DNA from: Piper betle
Taxonomy: Eukaryota > Streptophyta > Magnoliopsida > Piperales > Piperaceae
Direction of reading: 5' to 3'
DNA: 64,000 bases
Assembly: GCA_033002965.1 (NCBI GenBank)
Contig: JAURVB010009280.1
Span: 86,307 to 150,306, forward strand
Shown: piece by piece, positions 1-11,929 of the stretch
Numbering within the stretch: the stretch's first letter is position 1
How the letters are laid out: the number at the start of each line of letters is the position of its first letter
Translations under genes and position numbers: made by a program
Notes under the pieces: model-generated
Database searches by the model: none
Seen by the model: only the letters and a program-made list of their open reading frames with translations
Told to the model about the DNA's origin: nothing

Positions 1-64
1 GTGCAATCCGAATCTGCTCAAGCACGCTTGGTTGAATCGTAAGTCACGCCATCATCCCAACTAA

Positions 65-913
65 CTATCTCTGGCTCGTAGTGTGCTCGGTCACTGACAA
101 TGCTGCAAATCCTGTGGTGTACAAGAATCCTGGCTTCCTGCTCAATGCATCGGCTACCACATTCGCTTTGCCCTCATGGTATGCTATGCCGACCTCGTAA
201 TCAGCTAGCATCTCCAACCATCTCCTCTGTTTGCTATTTAGATCCTTCTGCGTGAAGATATATTTTAGACTCTGGTGATCAGTTAGAAGTCTGAAAGATG
301 TCCCATATAGATAGTGCCTCCATATTCTGAGAGCGAATATGAGTGCAGCAAGCTCTAGGTCATGAGTAGGATAGTTACGCTCATGCACCTTGAGCTGACG
401 AGATGCATAAGCAATAACCTTATCCTTCTTCATCAAAACACAACCTAAGCCAATCCCTGAGGCATCAGTATACACTACAAAATCCTCATGTCCCTCAGGC
501 AATGCGAGGATAGGCGCCGAAGTCAACCTCTCCTTTAGCATCTTGAAACTCCGCTCACATTCGTCTGTCCATATGAACCGTTCCTCTTTCCTAGTCAGTT
601 GCGTCAGAGGGGCTGCTATGGAAGAGAAGCCCTGAATGAACCGTCTGTAGTATCCAACCAATCCCAGAAAACTCCGAACCTCCGTAGGTGTCTTCGGTTG
701 TTTCCACTGCACTACTGCCTCTATCTTAGCTGGATCCACTGAGATGTTTGATGTTGAGATGATGTGGCCAAGAAAATTCACCTCTAACAACCAGAAACTG
801 CACTTCAAAAATTTCCCATACAACCTATGCTCTCTCAGTGTTTGCAACACAATCCTGCAGGTGTTGCGCATGTTCTTCCTTAGATGAAGAATATACCAGT
901 ATGTCATCCACAA
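65..913 (-). pseudogene. Element A RT C-terminal part and RNase H
   Basis: Open frame of 282 codons. The first third is the RT thumb/connection region (FLGHIIS, then [14 protein letters not shown]). RNase H follows with its acidic residues in [14 protein letters not shown], the HDLELAAL helix, [11 protein letters not shown] and ADALSRKPG. It is in a different frame from the upstream RT piece (825-1718), so a frameshift lies in the 825-913 overlap just after the RT catalytic motif. It ends at a stop right after the RNase H domain, before any integrase sequence. Pol of this family normally runs on into integrase without a break. Confidence 0.9.
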
Positions 914-2070
914 AGACGATCACAAACTGATCCAAGTACTGATTGAACACTCGGTTCATCAAGTCCATAAATGTTGCTGGAGCATTGGTCAATCCAAACG
1001 GCATGACCAGAAACTCGTAGTGTCCATATCTCGTCCTGAATGCAGTCTTTGGGATGTCTTCTGCTCTAATCCTTAGTTGGTAGTATCCTGATCTCAAATC
1101 AATCTTCGAAAAGATAACTGCTAAGCTCAACTGGTCAAATAAATCATCACTACGAGGAAGAGGGTATCTATTCTTAACCGTTGCATGGTTTAGCATCCTG
1201 TAATCTATGCATAACCGCATGCTTCCATCCTTCTTCCTCACAAATAACACCGGTGCGCCCCAAGGGGAAACGCTCGGTCTGATGAATCCTTGGTCCAACA
1301 GTGTCTGTAGCTGTTCCTTTAGTTCCTTGAGCTCCAGAGGTGTCATCCTATACGGAGCTCTCGAAATTGGGGCTGTGCCAGGCATCAACTCGATGGCAAG
1401 ATCCACCTCTCTGTCTGGCGGCAATCCAGTAATCTCCTCAGGAAATACATCTGTAAATTTGCATACCACTGGAATCTCCTCTGTACTCGGTTGTTCCCCT
1501 GGTCCACTCTGCTCAGTCGAAACTAACGCTGCCATTATCAGTTCATTGCCTCTGTCCAGTTGTCTCACTGCACTCTGATAGGATATCCATCCTTGCTCCC
1601 TGTCTCGGTCCTGACCTTGGAAGAAGAAACGGCGCCTTCCATGGCGGAAAGTCACAGTCTTCCTTCGACAATCTATCACTGCTCCTTGCTTGGACATCCA
1701 ATTCATCCCAAATATCACATCAAATTCTTGTAGCTTGAATAGTATCAGATCGGCTACAAGCTGTCGCTATTGAATCTCAACAGGGACATCACGCACACAC
1801 TCGCCCGTAGCTATTACACTACCGGCGGGGGTGGACACTAACAGTGAATGTCCTAACTCCTCTATCTTATATCCTATCCTATTAGTGTGCATGTACGAAA
1901 TGAAGGAGTGCGTACATCCAGAATCAAACAAGACACGTGCAGGTACAAGGCCTATGGAAAGCGTACCTTTTCACGATCGTTGTATCCTCAAGGGCCTCTG
2001 CTACGGTGGCTGCGTACATCCTTGCTGGTTGCTGCTGCTCTAGTGCAGATGGTGCGGCCTGATTCTGAGC
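825..2070 (-). pseudogene. Element A protease and RT palm region
   Basis: The protease lies at about 1720-2000 with the aspartic active site LFDSGCTHSF (Asp codon at 1923-1925) and the flap-side motif [10 protein letters not shown] follows from about codon 110 of the 825-1718 frame: [39 protein letters not shown] and the catalytic FVDDILVYS. An in-frame TAG sits at 1767-1769, between the protease active site and the GMNW motif. Element B has TAG at the same place (38490-38492). The frame is lost soon after the catalytic motif, so no complete pol protein is encoded. Confidence 0.88.
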
Positions 2071-2073
2071 TAA

Positions 2074-3812
2074 CTATGGCTGTGGTTGTGCCCTACCCAT
2101 CTGCTTCCTAGTCTGTCCTGCAGCCATGTACCCTCTCTGATTTGGTCCCCTTTGCTGCTGCCTCAGTGGTTGTTGGTCCCCACCTCGCTGGCCTTGTCCA
2201 TGGCCCTGTTGGCCTCTCTGCTGTGACTGCTGCTGGGGAGCTGGAAGTGCAAGTCTCTGCTGAGGCGCTGGGAGTGTCAACTGCTGGCTCTGGCTAGTCG
2301 GACACGTTGCAGCCCTATGTCCCGGTTGACCACAACTGTAACAGGCCCTAGTGACTCCTCTGCACTCTGCGGCCCTGTGTCCTGGCTGACCCTAATGCCT
2401 ACTCTGCACTCTGCGGCTCGATGCCCTGGCTGACCGCAGTTGTAGCATACAATTCTGCTTGCTCTGCACTCTCCCCAATGATGGCGTTGGCAACTCTGAC
2501 AGAATGGGGTTCTGTTGCCCTGTACCTGGCCATCCATGGCTCTCATGGCTACTGGCGCATCTACACGTCGTCTCTGCTGTGCCCCCTGTTCTGGCTTATA
2601 TGGCCTCGGATGTTGCTGCCTCTGGTTGACATCTCGACGTGGTCGTGTAGCTATCACCCGCTTTGCTTCACCTGCAGCTCTCACTACGTCACCGAGGATA
2701 GTAAACTTCCTATCCAAGTATGCCATCCGAATCTCATGATGGAGGCCTTCATAGAAGCGCTCTATTCTTCTTCCTTCGGTTGGAACCAAATCTGGTGCAA
2801 ATCTCTCCAACGCTCTAAACCTCGTCTCATACTGTACTACTGTCATAGGCCCTTGCCTCAACATCTAGAACTCTTGTTCCTTCCTTCTCCTAACATCTGG
2901 TGGAAAATACTTTCCATCGAATTCCACTCTGAATTCCTCCCAAGTGATGTCCTGAGACTGGCGATGAGCAAATACAGAATTCTGCACCGAACTCCACCAT
3001 ATCCTCGCTTCGTCTTGGAATGCTCCTGTGACGACGCGCACTCTGTGTTCTACGGGGCATGCCATACTATCAAACACTCCTATGGCCGACAATATCCATA
3101 GAAATGCCTCCTCAGCATCCAACTTCCCAAAGAAAGGTCGTCCGCCATTCTTCACGAATCTCTCATATTGCCACAATTCCAAACTCCTCACGTCTACAGA
3201 TCTATTTGATCCCTCTGCTTGCTCATAATGAGGAATCTGTGATCCCGTACCAACTGGTACACTGTCACCTCTGACTGCTCCACTCCCCCTACGGTTTGCC
3301 CACTGCCTGCTATCGCAGGTCCACCGGCGTCCTGTCTCATCCTTGCCTGAAGTGGGGCAACCAGAGGAGCTGTTGCGGGGGTAGCTCCCTGTTGCAGCGG
3401 TGGAAGAGGAGGCGACGGCGGAGGGCCCATGGGCGCTACTGGCTCTCCTTGCGCCTCTTCATCCACGGCTGGTCTCTTCTCTGCTCTAGCCACTGATAGA
3501 GCTATCTGTCTGAGCTCTCTCCTAAATTCCTCCTGATTCTGCTGCATTTGTATCTGAACATCAACTAGCCTAGCTATCTGCAGCATCCCTTTCCTGTCGA
3601 CTACTCCCACTGCGGTGACTGTCGTGTCGACTGTCTCGGCGATGGCTCTCCGTACAACGACTAGCTGATACCAGTACACTCGTCTCTGTTGGTGGCATGG
3701 TGGTCCTAGGTCGACTGGAAGCTGTGTCACTGTGACCTTGGTCGGGACTATCCTGTCTGACTACTAGAGGCGATGGGGTCCTGATCTGCATTCGACGGGT
3801 CTGTGTCACCAT
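2074..3812 (-). pseudogene. Element A gag (capsid and nucleocapsid)
   Basis: The likely start is the ATG at 3812 (MVTQTRRMQI). A frameshift near 3570-3730 and stops near 3194 and at 2865 split it into at least four pieces. The capsid-like domain is at 2865-3191 (FFGKLDAEEAFLWI, EARIWWSSVQ) and continues in the same frame beyond the TAG at 2865. The nucleocapsid part at 2277-2864 has FCQSCQRHHWGEC followed by the CCHC knuckle CYNCGQPGHRAAEC. Two further knuckle copies follow in shifted frames, the last reading CYSCGQPGHRAATC. A basic, Gln-rich tail (2074-2280) follows. Gag would package the RNA in cytoplasmic particles; this copy cannot make it whole. Confidence 0.85.
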
Positions 3813-3981
3813 CCTGCTAGTAGTTCCTGCTCTAGTCTACTCGCCTATCACACTACCGATTTGTAAGGAAATCTACAATCAAAAACATTAAAACAGAAAA
3901 ATACCTGTCGGAACAGCTCGGAGCAGCTTTGGCACACATGTAACCTATAATGCATCTATCATCTCAATCAACCAAGGGTTA

Positions 3982-4070
3982 GCTCTGATACCACTATTGG
4001 TATTAGAGAACATATGCCAAGAGTTGGCCCTATATCAGAGAACATATGCCAAGAGTTGGCTCTGATACCA
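3982..4070 (-). other. Element A primer-binding site cluster (tRNA-iMet type), rearranged
   Basis: The minus strand reads TGGTATCAGAGC at 4059-4070, four bases inside the LTR, the standard plant initiator tRNA-Met PBS. A second minus-strand copy sits at 3982-3993. Between them a plus-strand PBS-like TGGTATTAGAG (3998-4008) forms an inverted repeat with the second copy. A 28-bp segment is present twice in tandem (4001-4028 and 4033-4060). In relative B only one PBS lies next to the LTR, so the extra 77 bp are specific to this copy. Confidence 0.8.
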
Positions 4071-4074
4071 CTAT

Positions 4075-7000
4075 TGTAACACCCCGTTTCGGCTCACCCG
4101 CGAACCGACCCAGAAATGTCACCGGCGATCGAACCGTTCGTTAATCTACTAGATTTGGTTAAGCCGACCCGGATCTACTCTCGGCGTCTCAAGATGGAGA
4201 TGCAAATATGAAATGCATGAATGAGAACGATTGGGTTCTAACGTGGTCCTACATGCATGATATGATGTACAAGCAAAAACAAGACAAAATAATAAATGAG
4301 AAACCAAAAGAAAATATATACTATTTTATGAAAATACAATAACACATAATAATCTACCATGACATTCAATCATTATCTCATTCGTTTTTACCTGAGCCGA
4401 GTCTGAACTCCAAGGCTCCCTACTCATTCATATTTATCAGTTTGTTTTATAACAGGCAATTCATCAAGACAAAACAATGTAATAATCATTCACACAGCAT
4501 TAAACAACCATCATTATACATTACACGCGGTAGGTACATGTGTGCGCGGTTCCGTGCTGCTCCTCCGCAGTCCCGACAGCTTTCATCGCTCGCATTCCTC
4601 ACCTACATATATATAGAAAACCGTCAATAACGAGTGTTACCGGCCCGGAAAATAACTAATATCAATCTGGCACAGGAGAGCAAACTCTCCTGTTGAATCA
4701 AAACCATATACTTCTTCAAGAACTCTCATCAGGGCACATACGGGAGCCGATTGGGTCTCTAACAGAGTCCTACATGCATGCTATGATGTACAAGCAAAAT
4801 AAGACAAAACAACAAATGAAAAACCAAAAGAAAATATATATTATTTTATGAAAATACGATAACACCTAACAATCTACCATGACATTAAATCATTATCTCA
4901 TTCGTTTTTACCCAAGCCGAGTCTGAACTCCAAGGCTCCCTACTAAGTCATATTTATCAGTTTGTTTCATAACAAGTAATTCATTCAAGACAAAAACATT
5001 GTAATAATCATTCACACAGCATTAAACAACCATCATTATACATTACACGCGGTAAGTACATGTGTGCGCGGTTCCGTGTTGCTCCTCCGCAGTCCCGACA
5101 GCTTTCATCGCTCGCATTCCTCACCTACATATATATAGAAAAACCGTCAATAACGAGTGTTACCGGCCCGGAAAATAACTAATATCAATCTGGCACAGGA
5201 GAGCAAACTCTCCTGTTGAATCAAAACCATATACTTCTTCAAGAACTCTCATCAGGGCACATACCGGAGCCGTCACCGTCGGGCCGTCGCCCTCGGGTCG
5301 ACAGCATCCCCCTATCTTTCTCATTCTCATACCTTGGTCATTTCTCTATCGCTTCTCGCATCAAATTTCTTTCCTTAACGCCCTCTGCACCTTCCATATT
5401 ACTCCTGGCCTTGAGCACAAAGGCCGAGCACTCTCAGGCAGTCGCCTTCAGTACCCTTTGAACCACAAGTCTAGACATGCGCTGCATTGCAGTACCCGTA
5501 AACCTCCACACTTCTCCGGGTTTGAGGAACTCAAAGGTGGAGTTGTCCGAATCCTTCGGGAACGAAGTGGGTTCTCCCCAGCTCCAGAGCCCACTCTTCC
5601 GGGCACACGCCCTATCTGAAGACGTGGCCGCAAGTAACCCTCATTCCATCTCTCATCGAAAACACAAAAACTATATATATATAGGCCTGGGTTGGGATTT
5701 ATACAATAAGCCCGAAGGCAACTTGAGCTGGATCATGAAGTTCTAAAAAAACTCAAGGGATCTCATCCTCGAGGGTTATTAATCCGAAAAAGAACTGTTG
5801 GCTAAATGGCCCGAGTTAAGTGGGATCCGATAAAATGCCACTTAACTCGTCCTGCACATGATAAATCAAATACACAATGGAGTAGCGTAAAAATAGAGAA
5901 CGAGTCCTAAACGGACCTGGTAGAAGCTCCAAACGGGTCCACGCGCCTAGGCGGCGAGCTCCTACACTGTACCTACACAATCAAGCTAAAAACTAACGCC
6001 CCCGCATGATGAATCACACATCCTATAGCATGCACACACAATCAACACAATCACGCATCAATCAACACACATCAACCTATATCAATTCTAGCAAGTCTAC
6101 TTAGGCTAGTTTGCATTAGATCATGATCATTACCTAGTTACCCTAATTAGTTTCTTAGTCTCCATTTTTAACACCACTCAATCAAACAAATTTCATATTT
6201 TATCCTTAATCAAATCTACATTTATACATATTATTATAACACACAATTCACCAATCCTAGCATGCAGTTCTAATAATCAATACTTTCAAATAATTAAGTT
6301 AAAATAAATTATACCTCGCGTTGTCGAAAATCGGCGACGGCTAGGGTTTCCGTTTCGTGGCTCGAAACTCGAATTCGGCACCTAGCGGCGTCCGAAGTCC
6401 GATCAGATTGGACCGGGTGCGTTCGGCGGGTGATCCGGTGAATTTCCCACGAATCCAATTTTCGCGGTTCCAGCGGTTTTCCGGCGAGTGTCGGCGGTTT
6501 TCCGGCGGATTCGGCGGTTTTCCGGCGACGATTCGGGACGGGGCAATCAAGGGGTCTATCGGCACTAGCTCGACGAGCTTGGTCCGATGGTGGTGTCAAA
6601 CAAGGCAGCCGAGGCGGCGATGGCCGTCGACGACGGTGTCGAAAATGGGCGGCGGTGGTGGCGTGCTCCAATCGGGGCTACGGCCGGCCTCGACGGCGGT
6701 CGGGATGGTGGGGGAAACGTCGGCGACGGCGAGGGGGTGGTCGTCGGGGATACAGTGGCGGCGGCGCGTCCCGGACGGCGGCGGAATCCGGCTCGGAGTG
6801 GCGGCGGCCGAGGTGGTTTCGTGGGGCGATTCCGGCGTTGTGGCGACGAGATGGTGGCCGGGGTGGGTCGTGGCGGCACGGCGACTGCACGGCGGGGCGG
6901 GGCGGCGTTGATCGGCGGCTGTATGACGTCGGCGGTGGCGACAAGTACGAGGGGCGGCGAGGGTTTGGGTGAGAATGGTCAGGGAAGAAGAAAACTCACT

Positions 7001-7452
7001 CTAGTGGCAGATTCGTAAATACGTATTGACTCGATTCCTATTCGAGTCAAAATAATAGCTAGTTCATAATAAATTCTAAAAAAATCTAGAAGAATATGGA
7101 AAAATTCTATAAAATAAAACAAACACAATAACATCCAAATGACATGCTCTATAACTAATAACCCACCCGAATATAATCAAACGCGTCCTAATGCGTTATT
7201 CAGCCTAAAACTATTCTACGATCAAATAAAAATAACAATCAATACTGCATACCTCAACATACTTGATAACCCATTTTTCATCATCTTTTAGGCGTTATCA
7301 TCGTACATTTGAGCATACATGACCCTCATCGCTCATAACTCACAGCTGGCCTCAACTCAGCTCGCGGTCCATGAAGCTGACTCGATTCGAACCGACGGTT
7401 GAACCGACTGGTTCACTCCCGTAAAACTCTGGCTCGAGTTACGGGTTTTACA
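4075..7452 (-). repeat. 5' LTR of element A (3378 bp)
   Basis: Bounded on the plus strand by TGTAACACCCC and GGGTTTTACA, the TG...CA ends expected of an LTR, with the PBS just left of it. It aligns over most of its length with the LTR of element B (13282-16188). It includes a tandem duplication (4229-5271), AT-rich TATATATA tracts near 4604-4616, 5128-5137 and 5672-5684 that could serve minus-strand transcription, and a strikingly GC-rich block at 6310-7010. Open frames inside the GC-rich block are low-stop artefacts, not genes. Confidence 0.88.
4229..5271. repeat. 520-bp tandem duplication inside LTR A
   Basis: Two consecutive copies (4229-4748 and about 4749-5271) both begin GATTGGGT and end near GGAGCC, with only a few percent difference. 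The corresponding part of LTR B is present once. The duplication therefore happened in the lineage of A and doubles a TATA-rich segment. Confidence 0.85.
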
Positions 7453-9380
7453 ACTCTAATACCAAAGCACAAGATATGATTATTAGAGTTCAAAATAATT
7501 ATATCTAATCTTACGAAACCGATCATAAACTATAAAGAGAATTATAATATGATTGTTAACCGAATAAATTGAGTATAACTCTAGCAAAATTAACAAAGGA
7601 TCTATTAACAAATTTGTAGCCTATCTCATGTGTTGGCAAACTTGTCGAATCATACACAAGATGCGAAACAAATAAGTTAAATTGAATTATATCATAAGAA
7701 GTGAGGTAAGATATACAAATACAAAGATTTTTGAAGAGTTTCCCAATTGGTGCATTTTTTCTTCTACACCACCATTTTCTACGGTTGCGCAGGTCTTCTA
7801 CACTTCACTATTGCCAAACCAAATGAGTGTTACATCATACGTGCATAACCACTTGTCCATTACCAAGCAAGATCCAAGTGCTTCACAAGCTATTTGTCCT
7901 TCACCAATCACCACTCCACATCCAGAGTATCACACGACCATTAGTGCAAGCACACAACAACCACATACACTAACACAACCAATTGGTTTAGAATTGGCCC
8001 TTTCAAGATCAACAAGATCTTTTAAAATATAATCACTCAAAAGATACAAGTACAATAATCCATTGCAGAACTCTCTATTGAATCTAAAAATTGAGAGATT
8101 GGCAAATGTAACTTTATCAAAGCATACCTAATCCAAAATCCCAATTCTAAATCTTTTTTCTTTTCTTCTTTTGATTATACCATTGAAGCTCCAGCCTTTT
8201 TCAATAGACTAAGCCTCCTATTTATAGTCCAATAGTCCATAGCTTGTCTAAGGCTACCAACCATTTGAGTTATTAATGCTGAGTAGGCTCATCCAAACTC
8301 CCACACAAGTTGCTCACTCTAGTTCAAATTCAAATAACTCCAAAGCTTTAGGCTACCTAGAAATTATCCTTTTAGACAATTTGGTCTTCAAGGTTCTACT
8401 GAAGTCTAGCTCTTGTCCAAGTCCAATTCCAAGATTTGAAGACATCAAGACTGAAATCAACTCTTAAATATATTTACCATAACATGTTCAAGTTTAAGTC
8501 TCCTAAACTTGTCCACGATGAGTCCACCATAGTTTTCTTAGATTTCCACCACTCCATTCAAATTCAAATTCCACACATTGAATAAACCACATTTCCCAAG
8601 GAAGTCTTCAATGTTGTGGTTGAGCCTTTTGAGCCATTGGTGAAGTCCTAATGTCCACACCAAAGTTTACACTAATATCCATTAATGAAGTGTTTGAATG
8701 GTTGAGCCTCTTGTAGGTGAACAAGTCTTCCTGTCCAAATTGCTTTCCTCAAATCTTGAGATCCATGTTCAAGTCCGAATATTAAAACCAAACTCCAAGT
8801 TCTAATTTTGGTTGTCCATAAGTAATGTTGTCCCATCTTGTGTCTAAACTCATAAGTTGATGTCCACACATGTTCATAACTTATGTCAAGCCTCATCTTC
8901 AACATGACTTGGCTGGACTCTTAAGTTGAGTTTTAGTATCAAAATAAGATAATTTCATAAGCTCCTAAGCTATAGGCTTAACAATCTACTCTTTTTCAGT
9001 AATGAAAACTTAACTTAGCTTTTTGTCTTCAATGAAACATTTTCTAAAGAAAGGATCATGTCTACATTACTTCAATCTTCACTTAGAGATACAATTTTGT
9101 TCTAATTCATTAAGAATCAACTTACAAAAATATTCATGATTCAAGACATGAATTATGTTTCATCACTAAAATCCAATTGTCAACAAGTCTAAGTCTTAAA
9201 AATCTCTCCTTTTTTATGATGACAACAAATGTAACTTGTAACAAGGTTTTAGGCTAATCCTTATGAAACATTTGCACAATACTCCCCCTTGAAGTAGTCT
9301 TTCCATTGATCAAGAACAACTTTTTGAGCTCTCCCCCTCGTTTGGACCTAGGTGAGTTGAGCTCTTCTTCCTAAATCGGT
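7453..9380 (-). mobile_element. Copia-type LTR remnant with flanking PBS and PPT-like sequence
   Basis: A candidate LTR spans 7476-9185 with TG/CA ends (plus strand TGATTATT...GTCAACA). To its left, minus-strand TGGTATTAGAGT (7453-7464) resembles a tRNA-iMet PBS (10 of 12). To its right, minus-strand purine-rich AAAAAAGGAGAG (about 9208-9219) and a second GGGGGAG tract (about 9284-9290) resemble the 3' polypurine region of SIRE/Maximus-like Copia elements. A TATA box (8217-8227) is correctly oriented for minus-strand transcription. No Copia protein is left. Assignment is by layout and sequence flavour, so it is tentative. Confidence 0.42.
8217..8227 (-). promoter_or_regulatory. Candidate TATA box of the Copia-type LTR
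   Basis: The minus strand reads CTATAAATAGG, a near-ideal plant TATA box, about 960 bp inside the candidate LTR from its U3 end. This is a plausible U3/R position. No start site can be seen. Confidence 0.4.
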
Positions 9381-9384
9381 AAGC

Positions 9385-11490
9385 TCACTCTGCCTATTCT
9401 AGCAAAAGAGATGAAATCTAAATTATAATCGGATCACATCGGCACACAAAATGAGGCAACGCCTCCCAACATGCATGACTCAGAAGACTTACTTAACTTA
9501 GTTATCTTTCTTAATAAAATATTAAACCTCATTAGGTAACTATAATTAAGGCATATTGTTTCAAGTATACAGTGAAAAGTCTCACTTAGGTTTTTATTGT
9601 CAAACTTAACACCAGCCAAATAGTGTTCAAATGGGCTGCAATTTAGACCAATGGGCCCAGTAATTCTAAGGGTTTGTTATAAATACTACTAAGTGTTAGG
9701 CCATCGGCTACCATGGTAAACAAGGCCCACTAAGGTCGGGGCTAATGTGCTTAGAACATTGTTCCTTGGTTGTACACTAATTTTCCTAAGTCTCCTTCAT
9801 AGGCTTGGAGACTCCAAATGGGCCTGAGTAGAAGGGTATGATTAACCAACACCGTGGGCTTTAGCCCAATAAAGGATCAGGTCCAAAGCCGAAGTAACTA
9901 TCCAGAGTGGGTTCATGAATGGTAAGCTTTGGCCAAGGCCTTTCTGGATCTGAAAGGACCTAAATGGCTCAAGAAATTTTGACCAAATTATCTACCCAAC
10001 AAATGGCCATGAAATTTTATAGAGAAATGATTGGGATACAACCTAAGGCATGGGTGAAATTTTATAAATTTTATCACTCACTGTAGGTTCATCAAATTTT
10101 GTAATTACAACTTGGGAATTAATATTTTGCCTTCCATTCGTGTGCACTCCCAAAATTCGAGCTAGCTAATTTCCCAAATGAATTTTACTTAACCCAAAAT
10201 TTTACATATTGATATCATACAATTATTCAGCCATTATTCAATTTTTACAGATTTTATAAAAATCATTAATGGGCTCAATTAGGAGAGCAAACTAAGAATA
10301 TTACCAAGTATAATAGAAACATAACAAACACATACAATGATTAGTGGTTTTTTGGGCCTTTACTGAGGTCATTTTAGCTTAGTTTTTTAGTGAGACATAG
10401 AAAAATCCAAAAAAGAACCATGCAAAAGATGGTGAACAATGAAGACCTAAAACCGGGTGACAAAATTGGAGGTAAGTTACCGAAAGCAAGCCTTAACCTT
10501 TTGTCAATTATGACTCCCATACATCATGAAACAAGTCGAATCAAGTCGAACATGCTTCTTAAACATTAAAGTGCTACTTCTTATAAACATGACACAGGTA
10601 ATAGTATGTAAAAATATGAAGTTCACGAAGAGTTATTACACCAAGATTGTGCAAACAAGTGAACAAGGCATGCTAAAAATACATAACTAATTAATTTAGC
10701 ATGATAAATCATGAGCCACCTTCCAAATGCTCCTAACATACAAGGCTACATGAGACAAGTGCTGAAAAATGGAGGCATGGGACATAGATGATCACAAAAA
10801 GCTCACAGACATAGCACAACAGAGGAGATGGTTTACCTCAAACACTCCAATGGGAGGTCTCTTGGGGCTTTCGTCCCCATGACCTACTACCCTAGGCCGT
10901 AGGCTAGCTTGGAGAGGCTATGGAGGACAAGAAGAAGCCAAGGAAGGAACATGGGGTGGCTAAGAGGCGAGGGAAGTGAGAGCAAAGCAAAGGAAGGCGT
11001 GACAAGTGGAATAAGCTATAGAAAACTAGCCAGCGCAAGGGCACTGGCCAAGTGCAAGGACGTTGGCTAGCACCTTTGCGCATTTGCACTAGCTTGCAAA
11101 CCTTAATCAAAATTAGCCAACACAAGAGAGTTGGTAGGGCACCTTTGCGCTGGGACCAAATCTTGTGCACTTCTGGTTTACACCATAAGTGGCTGCAGTG
11201 ACCTCAAGAACCATGCCACAGATTCTAGAGGGTCTTCGATCAGTAAGAAAAAGTTCCAAATAGATGAGAACCAATCTAGACTCGCGAGAAACACAGTCCT
11301 AGACCTAACTAGACTTGACTCAAATAAAAATTTAAAATAAGAATTGAGATGGTAAAGTGTCTAGCCATGTGGCACTAAGCACCAGGGTAACTAAGGCCAT
11401 GGCTTACACATACCAAACCATACATACAAACGTCACAAAAAGGGATTTCACAAGTTGCTCAAACACACTTGAGCTGACCTCTTTACAATG
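9385..11490 (-). repeat. Long-LTR fragment, same family as 58950-60556 and 44036-44285
   Basis: Several blocks match the 58.9-60.5 kb region: the motif AATCGGATCACATCGGCA (9427 and 59049), the GGGCCTTTACTGAGGTCATT segment (10356 and 59535) and the terminal part with ACTAGACTTGACTCAAATAA (11309 and 60382). The fragment lacks the first part of that LTR. A simple-repeat-free, transposon-like stretch; no coding capacity is evident. Minus orientation is inferred from the F-family PBS and polypurine tract. Confidence 0.6.
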
Positions 11491-11929
11491 CACTCTCATG
11501 GATACAATCAAAAGCACCTTCGTCTACCAAACATGTGACCAAACCATCTCCCCAAGCTTCACCAATCTATTTTGAACTTTTAAGCACCACAATTGGTTTC
11601 TGAAGTTTTAAAAAGATCACCTTTGATAGATGAACATGCAATTGAATGCTTACCAAAGTCTCAAGCTTCAGCACTTCAAATTCAGAACCTTTTGTCTTCG
11701 TTTGTTGACCCATTGAGTAAAGGTTAACTAAAGTCAATTTCTATGCAGCTTCACATCAAGCCCAAGGTCTTCAGTTGTCGATTGTCTGACCAAAGGTCAG
11801 CTGAAAGTTGAAACTCCATCTTCCTTAGCCTCCACCTCTTTGCATTGATCGCCGAACCACTAACCTTACGCTTGTTGAATTCCACTTGACCTCAACACTT
11901 CAAGAGAATTTTTAGTTGATTTTGATCCA

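Larger units (their letters stand above)
1..7452 (-). mobile_element. Element A: Ty3/gypsy retrotransposon, left part outside window
   Basis: Read on the minus strand from right to left: 5' LTR (4075-7452), PBS cluster (3982-4070), gag, protease, reverse transcriptase, RNase H. Integrase and the 3' LTR would lie left of base 1. The order PR-RT-RNase H and the zinc-knuckle Gag place it in Ty3/gypsy. The very long LTR and the chromovirus-like integrase tail of its relative B suggest a Del/Tekay-type chromovirus; that clade call is inference. Several stops and frameshifts make it non-autonomous. The right flank ACTCT (7453-7457) is the presumed target-site duplication but cannot be confirmed because the other end is outside the window. 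Confidence 0.9.

Noticed and set aside
1207..3101. Plus-strand frames of 100-226 codons across element A
   Set aside because: They are antisense shadows of gag and pol, whose motifs are clear on the minus strand.
4059..4070. tRNA gene suggested by tRNA-like motifs at several sites
   Set aside because: Only 12-16 bases complementary to tRNA 3' ends are present, each next to an LTR. They are primer-binding sites, not tRNA genes.
6309..7018. Many overlapping long frames on both strands
   Set aside because: The block is extremely GC-rich, so stop codons are rare. It lies in an LTR and the frames are not conserved in LTR B.
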